From JBBRCX01 sp038204465 (GTDB lineage: Bacteria > Planctomycetota > Phycisphaerae > Tepidisphaerales > Tepidisphaeraceae), in the NCBI GenBank assembly GCA_038204465.1, contig JBBRCX010000156.1, forward strand, positions 1-8,064: a stretch of 8,064 bases of DNA, written 5' to 3'. The position numbers were made by a program, and so were the translations under genes. The notes below the pieces were generated by a model, which saw only the letters and a list, made by a program, of their open reading frames with translations, was not told the DNA's origin and did not search any database. This document shows, one piece after another, positions 1 through 6,170 of the stretch; positions within the stretch are counted from its first letter, which is position 1; every line of letters begins with the position of its first letter.

Positions 1-88
1 CCTTGTCGGCCTGCTTCACGCGCTGCGCGTAGTACGATTCGGGATAACCGATCTCCGGGAGGGCTGGAAGTTGTCGCAGCGGCGCCAC
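1..88 (-). CDS. N-terminal fragment of an unrecognised protein, cut by the window edge
   Basis: The minus strand reads from a GTG at 86-88 to the window edge without a stop. The 29-residue peptide contains LPEIGYPESYYAQRV, which looks like real protein (P, Y, E and Q rich), and third codon positions are mostly G or C from about codon 9 onward. The frame remains open back to a TAA near 173 but has no ATG, so the GTG is the most sensible start; a TTG lies just before it. No Shine-Dalgarno sequence is seen. I do not recognise the family. It is divergent from the gene starting at 365. An internal reading of a longer gene is excluded by the TAA. Confidence is low because so little is visible. Confidence 0.35.
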   Translation of the reverse strand, partial: MAPLRQLPALPEIGYPESYYAQRVKQADK

Positions 89-364
89 CAAAAGACGGGC
101 TCCAATGGTCGTGGGACTGCGGCGAAAGAGGTGAACCGCCCAGCGGCCGCAGGTCTCCTGCCGCGAATTTTAACCCACCGCCACGACCCCTCACAACCGA
201 AAAGCGCGCCTTCCGTTCCACCCCGCGGCACGGGCTGCAAGCCGTGATGGACCGGAATCACTTTCTAAACAAGAAATGGCGGCCATGTCTGGAGCTTCCG
301 CTTCCTGCGCCTCTCGCTACCATCTGCGAAACTGATTCCCCGATGCCTACCACCATGGCCGTCC
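89..364. other. Intergenic region between divergent genes; no gene seen
   Basis: This stretch separates the probable minus-strand start at 88 from the plus-strand start at 365. Frames are open on both strands, but their translations are rich in R, P, G and S without recognisable structure, as expected from GC-rich non-coding DNA. A short AT-richer island at 261-276 holds TTTCT and AGAAA arms around a 5-base spacer and could be part of a promoter, but I cannot define -35 and -10 boxes with confidence. Confidence 0.4.
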
Positions 365-1846
365 ATGCGATTCATCACGCTTCTCGCGATCTTGATCATC
401 AGTGCCGCGGCCCTCGCCGGCCCGGCCACAGCGCCCAGCAGCAGCCCCAGCCTCCAGATCGGAACGATTCGGGACGACGCGATTCCGGAAAGCTCCGGCA
501 TCGCGGCCAGCCGCAAATACCCCGGCGTCTTCTGGACCCACAATGACAGTGGCAACGCGCCGGTTCTTTACGCCATCAATCGCGAGGGCAAGACCATCAA
601 TGCCTTCGCGGTCAGCGCAAGCAATCGTGATTGGGAGGACATCTGCATCGACGACGAAGGGCACCTTTACATTGGCGAGATCGGCAACAACCTGGGCCGC
701 CACAACCAACGTGTACCAGGTGGACGAGCCCGATCCTTTTAAGAAGGCCGCCAAAGATAGTCCTCCGCTGAAGCCCAGGGCGACCTGGCAGCTTCGCTTT
801 CCAGAAAAACCGTTCGACTGCGAGAGCCTGTTCGTGTGGAACGGCTACGGCTACGGCTACGTCATCTCAAAGCTGCTCGATGCCCACGATGCGGGCCTCT
901 ACCGTTTTCCGCTGGCGCCGCAGCGCGTGCCTGCGATCCTCGAGAAGGTGACCGACCTCCCGATTCGCTCGCCGGTCACCGGCGCCGACATCTCCGCCGA
1001 CGGCAGAAAGCTCGCCGTCATCACCGTCACCGGCCCTTACCTGTTCACCATCGAGGGCGATCCCGCCAACGCGGGCCGCTCGAAGCCTCAGCACGTCACC
1101 TTCATCAAACCGAGCATCGAAGCGATCTGCTTCACGCGCGAAGGATTGCTGGTCACCGCCGAGAGCCGCGAAATCTACCTCTTTCGTTTCGATGATTTCA
1201 TCGAACCCAAGCGCGCTGCTTTACCCGCGGAGTTGAAGCTGGATCTTCCCGCGGTCGCTCGCCCACCGCTCATCGACAGAAAGCTCGACGATTGGGACAT
1301 GAAGGCCGAGCCGGTAACGCTCCAGAGCGCCGTTCGCCCGCCAACGGGGCCGCCGCCGCCGCGCCTCTGGGCCCGGTGGGGCGAGAAGGGCATTTACATC
1401 GCGGGGATTGCCACGCAGGCCAAGGTCGCGCCGTTGCAGAAGGCGTGGTACACCGGCGACGCCGTGGAGATCTTCCTCGGGCGCGATGCCCCCGATCGTC
1501 CCGCGGAATACGGCGCAGGCGATGACCGATGCTACCTCGACTTCGCTCAAGGCGCCGACGGCTCCGCCGGCCCCATCTGCATTGGCCCCGCCGCGAGGCC
1601 GCGCCGCCCGGCGCCGAAGCCGCCGGCCAGATCAACCCTGACGGCACCTATCAGTTCGAAGCGTTTCTCCCCGCGTCGGTCCTTCTCCCCACCGAAAAGT
1701 CCCCGGCGTTGAAGTCAGGCCAAACCCTGCGCCTCAACGTCTCCATTCTTTCGCTCACGCCGAAGCAGAACTGGTTCATCAGCGAATCCAACGCCGCCGG
1801 CACCTGGCTCAGCCCACTCACATGGGCCATCGCGCGGCTCAAGTAA
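365..1846 (+). CDS. Secreted beta-propeller-like protein with C-terminal CBM9-like domain, frameshifted
   Basis: With two frame changes allowed, this reads as one protein of about 493 residues. Residues 1-19 form a signal peptide (MRF, then a hydrophobic run ending in AAALA). Residues about 28-290 contain SSGIAAS, FWTHNDSGNAP, RDWEDI and GEIGNN, a pattern known from secreted propeller proteins of the esterase-like phytase / SdiA-regulated kind. Residues about 300-493 resemble a family 9 carbohydrate-binding (DOMON-like) domain: IDRKLDDWD, then LWARWGEKGIYIAG, GDAVEIFLG, and C-terminal strands ending near GTWLSPLTWAIARLK. The frame moves forward by one between about 690 and 710 (before VYQVDEPDP) and back between about 1585 and 1600 (before EAAPPGAEAAGQINPDG). 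Both sides of each break are clearly coding. Causes could be sequencing errors or gene decay. The ATG at 365 is chosen because the signal peptide follows at once; no Shine-Dalgarno is seen. The substrate is unknown; the location is inferred to be extracytoplasmic. Confidence 0.7.
843..860 (+). repeat. Three tandem GGCTAC hexamers inside the propeller gene
   Basis: GGCTAC is repeated exactly three times and encodes Gly-Tyr three times in the sequence NGYGYGYV of the propeller domain. The unit preserves the frame, so copy-number changes by slippage would lengthen or shorten a loop without breaking the gene. Confidence 0.6.
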
Positions 1847-1869
1847 TTGGATCGAGGTCAGGCCGCGGA

Positions 1870-2088
1870 TCACGCGTTCTTGTCCAGGTGAAAGACTTCT
1901 TCGACCGGTACGTCGAACACCCGCGCGATGCGCAGCGCCAGCAGAAGCGATGGGACGTAGCGGGACGACTCCAGCGCGATGATCGTCTGTCGAGTGACGC
2001 GCACGCGCTGCGCCAATTCCTCCTGGGTCATTTCCCCGTTCTCGAAACGCAGGCGGCGGATCTGGTTCGTGAGTGCGGTCCGGCTCAT
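1870..2088 (-). CDS. XRE-family helix-turn-helix transcriptional regulator (72 aa)
   Basis: This is a single-domain DNA-binding protein of the Cro/CI (XRE) type. The helix-turn-helix spans about residues 21-43: MTQEELAQRVRVTRQTIIALE, with the typical Q, E-L-A, T-R-Q-T-I and E positions, followed by PSLLLALRIARVFDVPVEEVF, the usual last helices of small YozG-like regulators. There is no sensor or dimerisation domain. It starts 3 bases after the stop of the small membrane protein at 2092-2490, so it is almost certainly co-transcribed and translationally coupled; no separate Shine-Dalgarno is obvious. Small XRE regulators of this type commonly pair with a DER-motif membrane protein, and the gene order here fits that. 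The palindrome at 2525-2549 upstream of the pair is the natural candidate for its operator, which would make the module autoregulated. It ends 23 bases from the convergent propeller gene with no terminator visible between them. Confidence 0.9.
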   Translation of the reverse strand: MSRTALTNQIRRLRFENGEMTQEELAQRVRVTRQTIIALESSRYVPSLLLALRIARVFDVPVEEVFHLDKNA

Positions 2089-2091
2089 GCG

Positions 2092-2490
2092 TTACGTCCG
2101 CCGGTACTGAATGAGTATTGCCGTCGAATAGACGAGCAGCAGCACCAGCCAGCCCAGCCAACCGAACAGCTCGACCACTCCGACGGGAACGAAACCTCTC
2201 CCGCCGTAAAAGAGCGACACAGTCGTCAGTGCGCCGACGAAATAGATCCAGAAGATGGCGAAGCTCACCTTGCCCGCGCGGCGCATCACCTCGCAATCCC
2301 TTTCGTCATCCAGGACCTCATCGGGTTGCTTACGCCGGTAGAACAATTGCCCGAACGCAAGCAATCCCAGCGTGCCAAAGGCGCCTTGCGCCCGCCGCGG
2401 CCCGAGCATGGGAATGAGGCACAGAAACAGAAAACCCGTGCGAAGCCCGACGCCCAGATTGAACACAGCGAGTTTGCGATGGCGTTCCAC
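2092..2490 (-). CDS. Small four-helix membrane protein with DER motif, partner of XRE regulator
   Basis: This 132-residue protein has four likely membrane helices: about residues 12-29, 37-51, 76-95 and 103-127. A charged stretch in the middle carries LDDERD at 60-65, followed by RRAGKVSFAIFW. A DER motif before a K/A-containing helix is typical of small membrane proteins encoded next to XRE regulators (DUF2178-like); the exact family is an inference. The start is the GTG at 2488-2490 because a perfect AGGAGG lies at 2496-2501 with a 5-base spacer. An in-frame TTG at 2506-2508 would add six residues but lies upstream of that ribosome-binding site and is unlikely. The gene is followed 3 bases later by the regulator and preceded by an AT-rich gap with the inverted repeat. 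Function is unknown; it could sense the membrane state or sequester the regulator, but nothing in the sequence proves either. Confidence 0.8.
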   Translation of the reverse strand: MERHRKLAVFNLGVGLRTGFLFLCLIPMLGPRRAQGAFGTLGLLAFGQLFYRRKQPDEVLDDERDCEVMRRAGKVSFAIFWIYFVGALTTVSLFYGGRGFVPVGVVELFGWLGWLVLLLVYSTAILIQYRRT

Positions 2491-2494
2491 CGGA

Positions 2495-2501
2495 TCCTCC
2501 T
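2495..2501 (-). promoter_or_regulatory. Strong Shine-Dalgarno that decides the GTG start at 2490
   Basis: On the minus strand the sequence is AAAGGAGGATCCG followed directly by GTG. The AGGAGG core is complementary to the 16S rRNA tail and sits 5 bases from the GTG. This places the start of the small membrane protein at 2490 and not at the upstream TTG. Confidence 0.75.
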
Positions 2502-2524
2502 TTTGCAACGGGGATAGGGTATAG

Positions 2525-2549
2525 TTTACTTTACTTAATGTAAAGTAAA
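2525..2549. promoter_or_regulatory. Perfect 10-bp inverted repeat, likely operator of the XRE regulator
   Basis: TTTACTTTAC at 2525-2534 and GTAAAGTAAA at 2540-2549 are exact reverse complements around a 5-base centre (TTAAT). The site lies 35 bases upstream of the GTG start of the membrane protein that precedes the XRE gene and is strikingly AT-rich against the GC-rich surroundings. There is no T-run next to it and the arms are AT-rich, so it fits an operator for a dimeric repressor better than a terminator. On the minus strand it overlaps plausible promoter elements (TTTACA as a -35-like box, TATACC at about 15-base spacing), so binding there would block transcription of the pair. Binding by this particular regulator is inferred from position. 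Confidence 0.7.
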
Positions 2550-2563
2550 TCTTACTTGATGTA
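2531..2563. repeat. 12-bp direct repeat at 21-bp spacing over the operator region
   Basis: TTACTTAATGTA at 2531-2542 and TTACTTGATGTA at 2552-2563 match at 11 of 12 positions, start to start 21 bp apart, that is two turns of the helix. A third TTACTT lies at 2526-2531. The first copy overlaps the inverted repeat, so two regulator dimers could sit on the same face of the DNA. Confidence 0.6.
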
Positions 2564-2567
2564 TGAG

Positions 2568-4697
2568 TTAATCGGCGACCGCGGGAGGGGCGGCCAAAGC
2601 CGCGTGGGGCTCTGCCGCGATGTCTTGTGGTCCCGGCCTGAGCGATTTGCGGCAGAAGTACCAGCCCGCCGCGAGCAGCAGGGCGCCTGCGATTAACTGT
2701 GCGGCGTCACTCGCGGTGAGGTGGAAACTCGGGATCGACGTCTCCGTCATCACCCGCTCCGCGCCGTGCCGGCGGATCGTCCACGCCGCCAGCGCCAGCG
2801 CGGTGGAATCGTACAGCCCGTGCGCGAGCATGGCCGGGAAGATCGATGCGCTGCGCCAGACGATCCAGCCGAGGAACATGCCCAGCAGCGCGCGCAGCGC
2901 CATGCCGTGCAGGTCCAGGTGAATGCCCGCGAAAAGCAACGCGGTGATGACGATCGCCCCCCAGGGCGGCAGCCTGCGCAAAAACGCCGTCTGCAAGGGG
3001 CCGCGATAGAACAACTCTTCGCAAATTCCCGCGAGCAAACCGACGGTGACGATCACGAGGACCGGATGCTGCGCCAGCGCGGGCACCATCAGCTCCGCCT
3101 CCATCCGCGCTGACTCCGGATCGCGCGGCCAGAACATTTGCTGCAACCCCGACAGCAGGTTGATCCAGGGCGCCAGGCCGATACCCACCAGCGCCGCTCC
3201 GCCCAGCACGCCGAGCCGGGTTGGCCGCCACGAGAACGTCTGGGCCCACCGCCAGCGCGCCAGCCACGCGAAGAACAGTGCGGGCGCCAGGATCAACAGA
3301 AGCTCATTGCCGAACAATGTCACGAGCAGCTTGTGCCGATCGGCATTCGGATCGACATGCGACCAGAGGACCGGCCACGACGGGCTCACGTAAAACAGCA
3401 GCAGCAGCGAGACGGCGAACAGCGTGAGCGCCGAATCCACCGCCGGCAGCCGCCGCACGCCCCGAGCGGTAGCGCGGCGCAGCCCCTTCATCGAGATCGG
3501 CTCCCAGGCCGGGTTCACCAGCTGCTCGCTGCTGAAGAGCCGGCCCGCGAGGCTGAGCATCAACCCCGCGTAGACGCAGGATGAAACGAACGCGAGCACG
3601 AATGCGCGCACCGACACGTGGGCCGTCATCACCTCGCGGATGATCAACGTGGTGCTGACCACCGGCGTCACCAGCAGCCCCGCGCTGAGCGGCGGCTCCA
3701 TGAATCCAACCGCCATCGCGGCCATGGGCACCAGCATGCAAGGCGTGGCGAACGAATTGGCCTCGCGAAAATTCCGCGCCAATAATCCCGCGATCAGCAC
3801 GAGCGCGGAGAAGAAGATGATCGCGGGCACTGCTGCCAGAAACGCGAGCGACAGCGCGCCGACCGAAATGCGCAGGCTCTCCGTCCCCTGGCTGGCAAGT
3901 GAAACCGAGCGAAGCAGCACCAGCGCCATGCTCAGCATGTTCAGGCCGGCCGTCAGCAAACCGCACAGCAGCACGAGGCTGCCCTTGGCGACGAGCAACT
4001 CGGTGCGGCCGACAGGCGTGACCAGCAGCGTCTCCAGCGTCCCCAGCTCGCGCTCAGTGGTGGTCGCGTTCAGCGCGGGGAACAGCGCGCCGAGCATCCC
4101 GGTCATCAGCAAAATGACCGGCAACGCGGCCGCCAGCACCTTTCCGAAGCGCTGGTCGCTCGTCGCCACATCGTCCGTCTCGGTCTTCAGCGGCTTCAGC
4201 ACCGTCGCGGGAACGCCGAGGCGCTGCAGGCGCTGCTCGATCAGCCAGCGCTCGTAATCGGAAATCGTCTTGCGCACCTTGTCTTCAACGAACTTTGCCT
4301 CCGTGCGGCTGCGGTTGAGCTGCAGTCGTATCTCCACATCCTCACCCGCCAACGCCCGCTGCTCCGCGAGCAGGGGGACGTGCAGGACGGCATCGAGCTT
4401 CCCCGCTCGCAGCTCGGCATCTGGATCGGATGGCGCCGCCGTTTCCAGCTCCAGCCCGCTCTCCTTCTGTCCGATGAGCTCGCGCAAACGCGGCGCGGCG
4501 TCCGCATGCTCGAGAAACACCCGCGCCGGCTGCTCGCGCAGCTCTTTCTGCCGCTTCAGTCCCATCCCGGTGATCCCGATGGCGAGAAGCGGATACAGCA
4601 GCAGCGGCAGCCCGAACATCACCACCAGGCTCCGCCGGTCGCGCAGCATCTCGCGCAGCTCCTTCAGGAAGACCGTCTTCACCACTTCAAACCGCAC
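2568..4697 (-). CDS. ABC-2 (NatB-type) permease fused to CPBP intramembrane protease
   Basis: This 709-residue membrane protein joins two domains. The N-terminal part is a NatB-like ABC-2 permease: FLKELREMLRDRRSL at about 10-24, a first helix at about 23-46, a large soluble loop to about 180, then a helix pack with the family motif TTTERELGTLETLLVTPV near 212-228. The C-terminal part is a CPBP (CAAX protease / bacteriocin-processing) domain with all three motifs: EELFYR (E560, E561, R565), FxxxH (F589, H593) and HxxxD (H626, D630). The domain is therefore probably catalytically intact, though its substrate is unknown. The GTG at 4695-4697 is the chosen start: a GGAGG sits 6 bases upstream and the protein then begins like other NatB proteins. 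An upstream in-frame start at 4787 would add 30 Arg/Cys-rich residues lying inside the ATPase gene and is unlikely. The start overlaps the ATPase end by 11 bases, so the two should be translated together and form one transporter, likely exporting Na+ or another small substrate. Confidence 0.9.
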   Translation of the reverse strand: MRFEVVKTVFLKELREMLRDRRSLVVMFGLPLLLYPLLAIGITGMGLKRQKELREQPARVFLEHADAAPRLRELIGQKESGLELETAAPSDPDAELRAGKLDAVLHVPLLAEQRALAGEDVEIRLQLNRSRTEAKFVEDKVRKTISDYERWLIEQRLQRLGVPATVLKPLKTETDDVATSDQRFGKVLAAALPVILLMTGMLGALFPALNATTTERELGTLETLLVTPVGRTELLVAKGSLVLLCGLLTAGLNMLSMALVLLRSVSLASQGTESLRISVGALSLAFLAAVPAIIFFSALVLIAGLLARNFREANSFATPCMLVPMAAMAVGFMEPPLSAGLLVTPVVSTTLIIREVMTAHVSVRAFVLAFVSSCVYAGLMLSLAGRLFSSEQLVNPAWEPISMKGLRRATARGVRRLPAVDSALTLFAVSLLLLFYVSPSWPVLWSHVDPNADRHKLLVTLFGNELLLILAPALFFAWLARWRWAQTFSWRPTRLGVLGGAALVGIGLAPWINLLSGLQQMFWPRDPESARMEAELMVPALAQHPVLVIVTVGLLAGICEELFYRGPLQTAFLRRLPPWGAIVITALLFAGIHLDLHGMALRALLGMFLGWIVWRSASIFPAMLAHGLYDSTALALAAWTIRRHGAERVMTETSIPSFHLTASDAAQLIAGALLLAAGWYFCRKSLRPGPQDIAAEPHAALAAPPAVAD

Positions 4698-5433
4698 GCG
4701 GCACCTCCCCAACCAGCGAGAAGAACGCCTCGCGCAGGTTGTCGGCGCCGGTCCGCGCACACAGCTGCGCAATGCTTCCCTCCCCAAGCAACCGCCCGCC
4801 GCCGATCACACCGATGCGCGTGCACAATTCCTCGGCCTGCGGCAGCAGATGCGTCGAAAACAACACGCATTTGCCCGCGCGGGCCAGCTCGAGCACCGCC
4901 TCCTCCACCGTCCGGCTCACCACCGGGTCCAGCCCCGTCGTCGGCTCGTCGAGCATCAGCACCGGCGGATCATGCACTACCGCGCGGGCCAACGACACAC
5001 GCTGCTTCATTCCGGTTGAGAGCCGGTCGTTGGGGCGATCGGCATAGCTGGTGATGTCGAACAACTTCAGCACGTGCTCGACCCGCGCGTGCAGCCGCTC
5101 GCCCCTCAAGCCCTGCAGCGCGGCGAAGAACTCGAGCGTCTCCCGGGGCGTGAGCCGCGCGTACAGTCCGCTGTTTGCCGAAAGGAATCCGATGCTCCGC
5201 CGCACCGCCTCCGGGTCGCGCAGCAGATCGTGCCCCGCGATGGTCGCCGACCCGGACGTCGGCGTGAGGATGGTCGCCAGGCAGCGCAGCGTGGTGGTCT
5301 TGCCCGCGCCGTTGGGGCCGAGAAGGCCGTAGATCTCCCCCGCGTTGCAGCAGAAAGATGCGTCCTGCACGGCCGCGATCTCGCCACCGTCGGGGTCCTC
5401 GTAGATTTTGCTGAGCTGATGGACACGAATCAT
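4687..5433 (-). CDS. ABC transporter ATP-binding protein, NatA type
   Basis: This is the 248-residue nucleotide-binding subunit that powers the adjacent permease. All key motifs are present in order: Walker A GPNGAGKTT at 39-47, the NatA-like segment GFLSANSGLYARLTPRETLEFF replacing a classical Q-loop region at about 82-103 (no glutamine seen), signature LSTGMKQR at 138-145, Walker B VLMLDEP at 158-164 followed by TTGLDP, and the H-loop histidine in STH at 195. The length is usual for single-domain NatA proteins. The ATG at 5431-5433 is chosen because the protein then starts MIRVHQLSKIYED, as the family does; a GTG at 5508 would add 25 residues without similarity. The C-terminal end overlaps the permease start by 11 bases. 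It is cytoplasmic and presumably works as a homodimer or with two permease copies. Na+ as the substrate is only suggested by family resemblance. Confidence 0.92.
   Translation of the reverse strand: MIRVHQLSKIYEDPDGGEIAAVQDASFCCNAGEIYGLLGPNGAGKTTTLRCLATILTPTSGSATIAGHDLLRDPEAVRRSIGFLSANSGLYARLTPRETLEFFAALQGLRGERLHARVEHVLKLFDITSYADRPNDRLSTGMKQRVSLARAVVHDPPVLMLDEPTTGLDPVVSRTVEEAVLELARAGKCVLFSTHLLPQAEELCTRIGVIGGGRLLGEGSIAQLCARTGADNLREAFFSLVGEVPRAV
4698..4708 (-). promoter_or_regulatory. Shine-Dalgarno within the ATPase gene that sets the permease GTG start
   Basis: The minus strand reads GGGGAGGTGCCGC directly before the GTG at 4697. GGAGG occupies 4704-4708 with a 6-base spacer. It lies inside the last codons of the ATPase gene, which supports coupled translation. 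Confidence 0.7.
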
Positions 5434-5782
5434 GCGGCGCTGCTGGGTGAAGGCAAAGGCGTCATTTTGAACCGCGAAACCGCGAAGCGAGGCCGGCGGG
5501 CCCGTCACGTTGTACAGGTTTTCGCAGTCTATCAGTCTCGCTCGTCATTGGCCTCCACTCTGGCCTTCCCTGTTCGGCGGTCGAGCCTCCAACTTTTGCA
5601 CTGCGGTCCGAGCATGCTTCCGTCGCTCGGTGTTTCTGGCGCGGCGCCTGCGCACCTCGGCGGCGCGAGGATTGGAGCCCTGGTGGGGCTGTGCCGACTT
5701 TACTGGGGCGGGCATGCGAGTAAAGCTGCTGGGCCGCGCACTGAGCGGCGTCCCCTGCTTATCGGCCCACGTCCGACAACCG
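5434..5782. other. Intergenic region between divergent transcription units
   Basis: About 350 bases lie between the ATPase start and the plus-strand small membrane gene. A plus-strand frame is open through it in phase with the membrane gene, but its translation is rich in R, A, W and S without recognisable features. Promoters for both directions must lie here or near, but no convincing -35/-10 pair was found. It contains an 8-bp tandem duplication (AACCGCGA twice, 5470-5485) and the inverted repeat at 5698-5725, described separately. Confidence 0.5.
5698..5725. promoter_or_regulatory. Imperfect second copy of the TTTACT/AGTAAA palindrome
   Basis: CTTTACT at 5698-5704 and AGTAAAG at 5719-5725 are exact reverse complements 14 bases apart. 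The same hexamers TTTACT and AGTAAA form the outer arms of the palindrome at 2525-2549, where they are 13 bases apart. The site lies 58 bases upstream of the small membrane gene at 5783 and about 265 bases upstream of the ATPase start. The centre here is GC-rich and unlike the first site, so a chance match remains possible. Confidence 0.3.
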
Positions 5783-6133
5783 ATGACAGCGATAATGACG
5801 GAGCCCTGGATCGATCCTCCAACGCGGAGCGGAAGCCGATTCCTGCTGCGCGCCGTCCGCTCGCTTTTCTACGCGATCTCCTGGCTCTGCTTCCTCGGCC
5901 TCGTGTTGATCGTGCTCGGGCCGTTCGCCTTGCAAGCTGTTCACCTGGATGCAGTGGGCTTCGATACGATCGGACTGTTGGTAATCGGTGGTCCGGCACT
6001 GGCCGCGATTGGACTCCAATTCCTGCTGCTCGGCGCGGCGCTTTCGGATAGCAGCCGGACGCGTATCGGCGCGCTCTGCGCCATTGCTCTCGGCGGCGCC
6101 TTCCTGCTTCTCCATCAGGCGGGATTCGTGTGA
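5783..6133 (+). CDS. Small three-helix membrane protein, unrecognised
   Basis: The 116-residue protein has a short polar N-terminus with an arginine-containing stretch (PPTRSGSRFLLRAVRS) followed by three hydrophobic segments at about 28-50, 61-87 and 95-112, ending in HQAGFV. Short loops and many G, A and L residues suggest an integral inner-membrane protein with no soluble domain. I do not recognise the family. ATG codons at 5783 and 5795 are both possible starts and neither has a clear Shine-Dalgarno; the second gives 112 residues. The frame is open further upstream to 5510, but that part does not look like protein. The stop lies 37 bases before the GH57 gene on the same strand, so the two may be co-transcribed, though a functional link is not evident. 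Confidence 0.65.
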   Translation: MTAIMTEPWIDPPTRSGSRFLLRAVRSLFYAISWLCFLGLVLIVLGPFALQAVHLDAVGFDTIGLLVIGGPALAAIGLQFLLLGAALSDSSRTRIGALCAIALGGAFLLLHQAGFV

Positions 6134-6170
6134 TGCTACTTTGCAGTCATGCCGTTACGATGGCGCGGCG

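Noticed and set aside
16..546. Open frames on both strands before and over the start of the propeller gene
   Set aside because: Translations are low-complexity (R, P, G, S rich) and the right part overlaps the better supported signal-peptide frame beginning at 365.
2506..2508. TTG as start of the small membrane protein
   Set aside because: The perfect AGGAGG lies downstream of it and points to the GTG at 2488-2490.
2525..2549. The palindrome read as a terminator of the permease gene
   Set aside because: The arms are AT-rich, would form a weak hairpin, and no T-run follows on the minus strand; an operator fits better.
4698..4787. Thirty-residue N-terminal extension of the permease
   Set aside because: It is Arg/Cys/Ser rich, lies inside the ATPase gene in another frame, and is preceded by no ribosome-binding site, whereas the GTG at 4697 has GGAGG at 6 bases.
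5470..5485. 8-bp tandem duplication AACCGCGA upstream of the ATPase
   Set aside because: Two short copies in GC-rich DNA are not enough to argue for a regulatory site or an iteron.
5074..6051. A 325-codon plus-strand open frame over the ATPase start and the following gap
   Set aside because: Its first part is antisense to conserved ATPase sequence and the rest is R, A and P rich; no domain is seen.
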